A stretch of 42,429 nucleotides of DNA from a bacterium (lineage in GTDB: Bacteria; CLD3; SB21). Location: assembly GCA_008933615.1 (NCBI GenBank), contig WBUR01000036.1, forward strand, positions 1 to 42,429, read 5' to 3'. Position 1 is the stretch's first letter. Each line of letters opens with the position of its first letter. Below the pieces are notes generated by a model that made no database searches, was not told the DNA's origin, and worked only from the letters and a program-made list of their open reading frames with translations. Below are positions 42,237 through 42,429 of the stretch, one piece after another. The translations under genes were made by a program, and so were the position numbers.

Positions 42237-42429
42237 CTATTCATGCGTAAATTGTTTTTGCACTTCCAGAATATCAGGCAATACCGCTTTAAATGCTTTT
42301 ACCAGATCAGGATCAAAATGTGTTCCGATTCGTTTATTTATTTCCTTCAATGTATCGTCCAGCGTCCAAGGTTCTTTATATGGCCTTCGCGACATCAGCG
42401 CGTCAAAAACATCGCTCAAAGCGCAAATG
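42237..42429 (-). CDS. HD-domain (probably HD-GYP) protein, C-terminal end (cut by window edge)
   Basis: The last 63 residues of a gene that begins beyond the window. ALSDVFDALMSRRPYKEPW, then RIGTHFDPDLVKAF, is the standard C-terminal end of HD-GYP phosphodiesterases, matching the corresponding region of the HD-GYP protein at 24690-25811 (TDTFDALTSDRPYRKAM). The HD and GYP motifs lie outside the window, so activity and any N-terminal sensory domain cannot be seen. It ends 75 bp before the BtuF-like gene on the same strand. Confidence 0.8.
   Translation of the reverse strand, partial: ICALSDVFDALMSRRPYKEPWTLDDTLKEINKRIGTHFDPDLVKAFKAVLPDILEVQKQFTHE

Noticed and set aside
1-42429. CRISPR array, tRNA, rRNA, prophage or intact insertion sequence
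   Set aside because: I found no regularly spaced repeats, cloverleaf-like sequences, rRNA segments, transposase or phage genes. A dedicated tRNA or covariance search was not possible.

Overview
The window looks like chromosomal DNA of a Gram-negative bacterium from the FCB side of the tree (Bacteroidota, Chlorobiota/Ignavibacteria, Calditrichota or KSB1-like). The evidence is the gene content. It has a membrane histidine kinase with a two-component-regulator propeller and Y_Y_Y domain, a DUF5916/CBM9-like outer-membrane protein, Asp-box (sortilin-like) propellers, a metallopeptidase-propeller-barrel protein, PEGA and PAP2_C proteins, lipoproteins with lipoboxes, and a long-form IspH. The few promoters I can read are sigma70-like (TTGAAA-17-TATACT, TTGACT-18-TATTAT) and many genes have GGAG-type ribosome binding sites. 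I cannot fix the genus. I see no rRNA, tRNA, CRISPR array, prophage or intact insertion sequence.

Layout. 1-4062 (minus strand): start of a DapA/HOGA-like aldolase, a repeat-rich gap with a terminator, an RhlE-type DEAD-box helicase, a STAS protein and an MFS transporter broken by one frameshift. 4337-7924 (plus): a 1195-residue sensor histidine kinase, ending 9 bp from the convergent DDAH gene. 7934-10065 (minus): DDAH, a TerB-like helical protein and a YgjP-like metallopeptidase, with a compact transposon-like palindromic element between the first two. 10151 (plus): a 62-residue membrane protein. 10492-19446 (minus): an accessory run with an alpha/beta-hydrolase lipoprotein, a VOC protein with a highly basic tail, a UDG-like protein, an Asp-box propeller, DUF1569 and DinB-like proteins, and a polytopic membrane protein with a helical tail. 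19738 (plus): an aminotransferase. 20940-27176: a tiny secreted ORF, DUF5916 protein, a small plus-strand gene, YbaK, a REC-HD-GYP regulator and IspH.

27365-42429 is a co-directional minus-strand run of eleven genes, nine of them predicted to act in or at the envelope. From upstream to downstream these are an HD-domain protein (cut by the window end), a BtuF-like metal receptor, a peptidase/TolB-propeller/outer-membrane-barrel protein, a BamB-like PQQ-propeller lipoprotein, a PEGA protein, a PAP2_C membrane protein, an ADP-forming acyl-CoA synthetase (start and stop overlapping as ATGA), a second Asp-box propeller, and an active plus inactive M16 peptidase pair. A strong terminator closes the run. 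Gaps range from a 4-bp overlap to about 77 bp, so several of these genes are probably co-transcribed.

The most striking non-coding feature is the element at 8728-8879. It has 22-bp imperfect terminal inverted repeats, a 10-11 bp flanking direct repeat, and two internal hairpins whose loops are complementary. I do not see a clear new defence or biosynthetic system. The best candidates for follow-up are this element, the envelope gene run with its propeller-M16 module, and the lysine-rich VOC protein.
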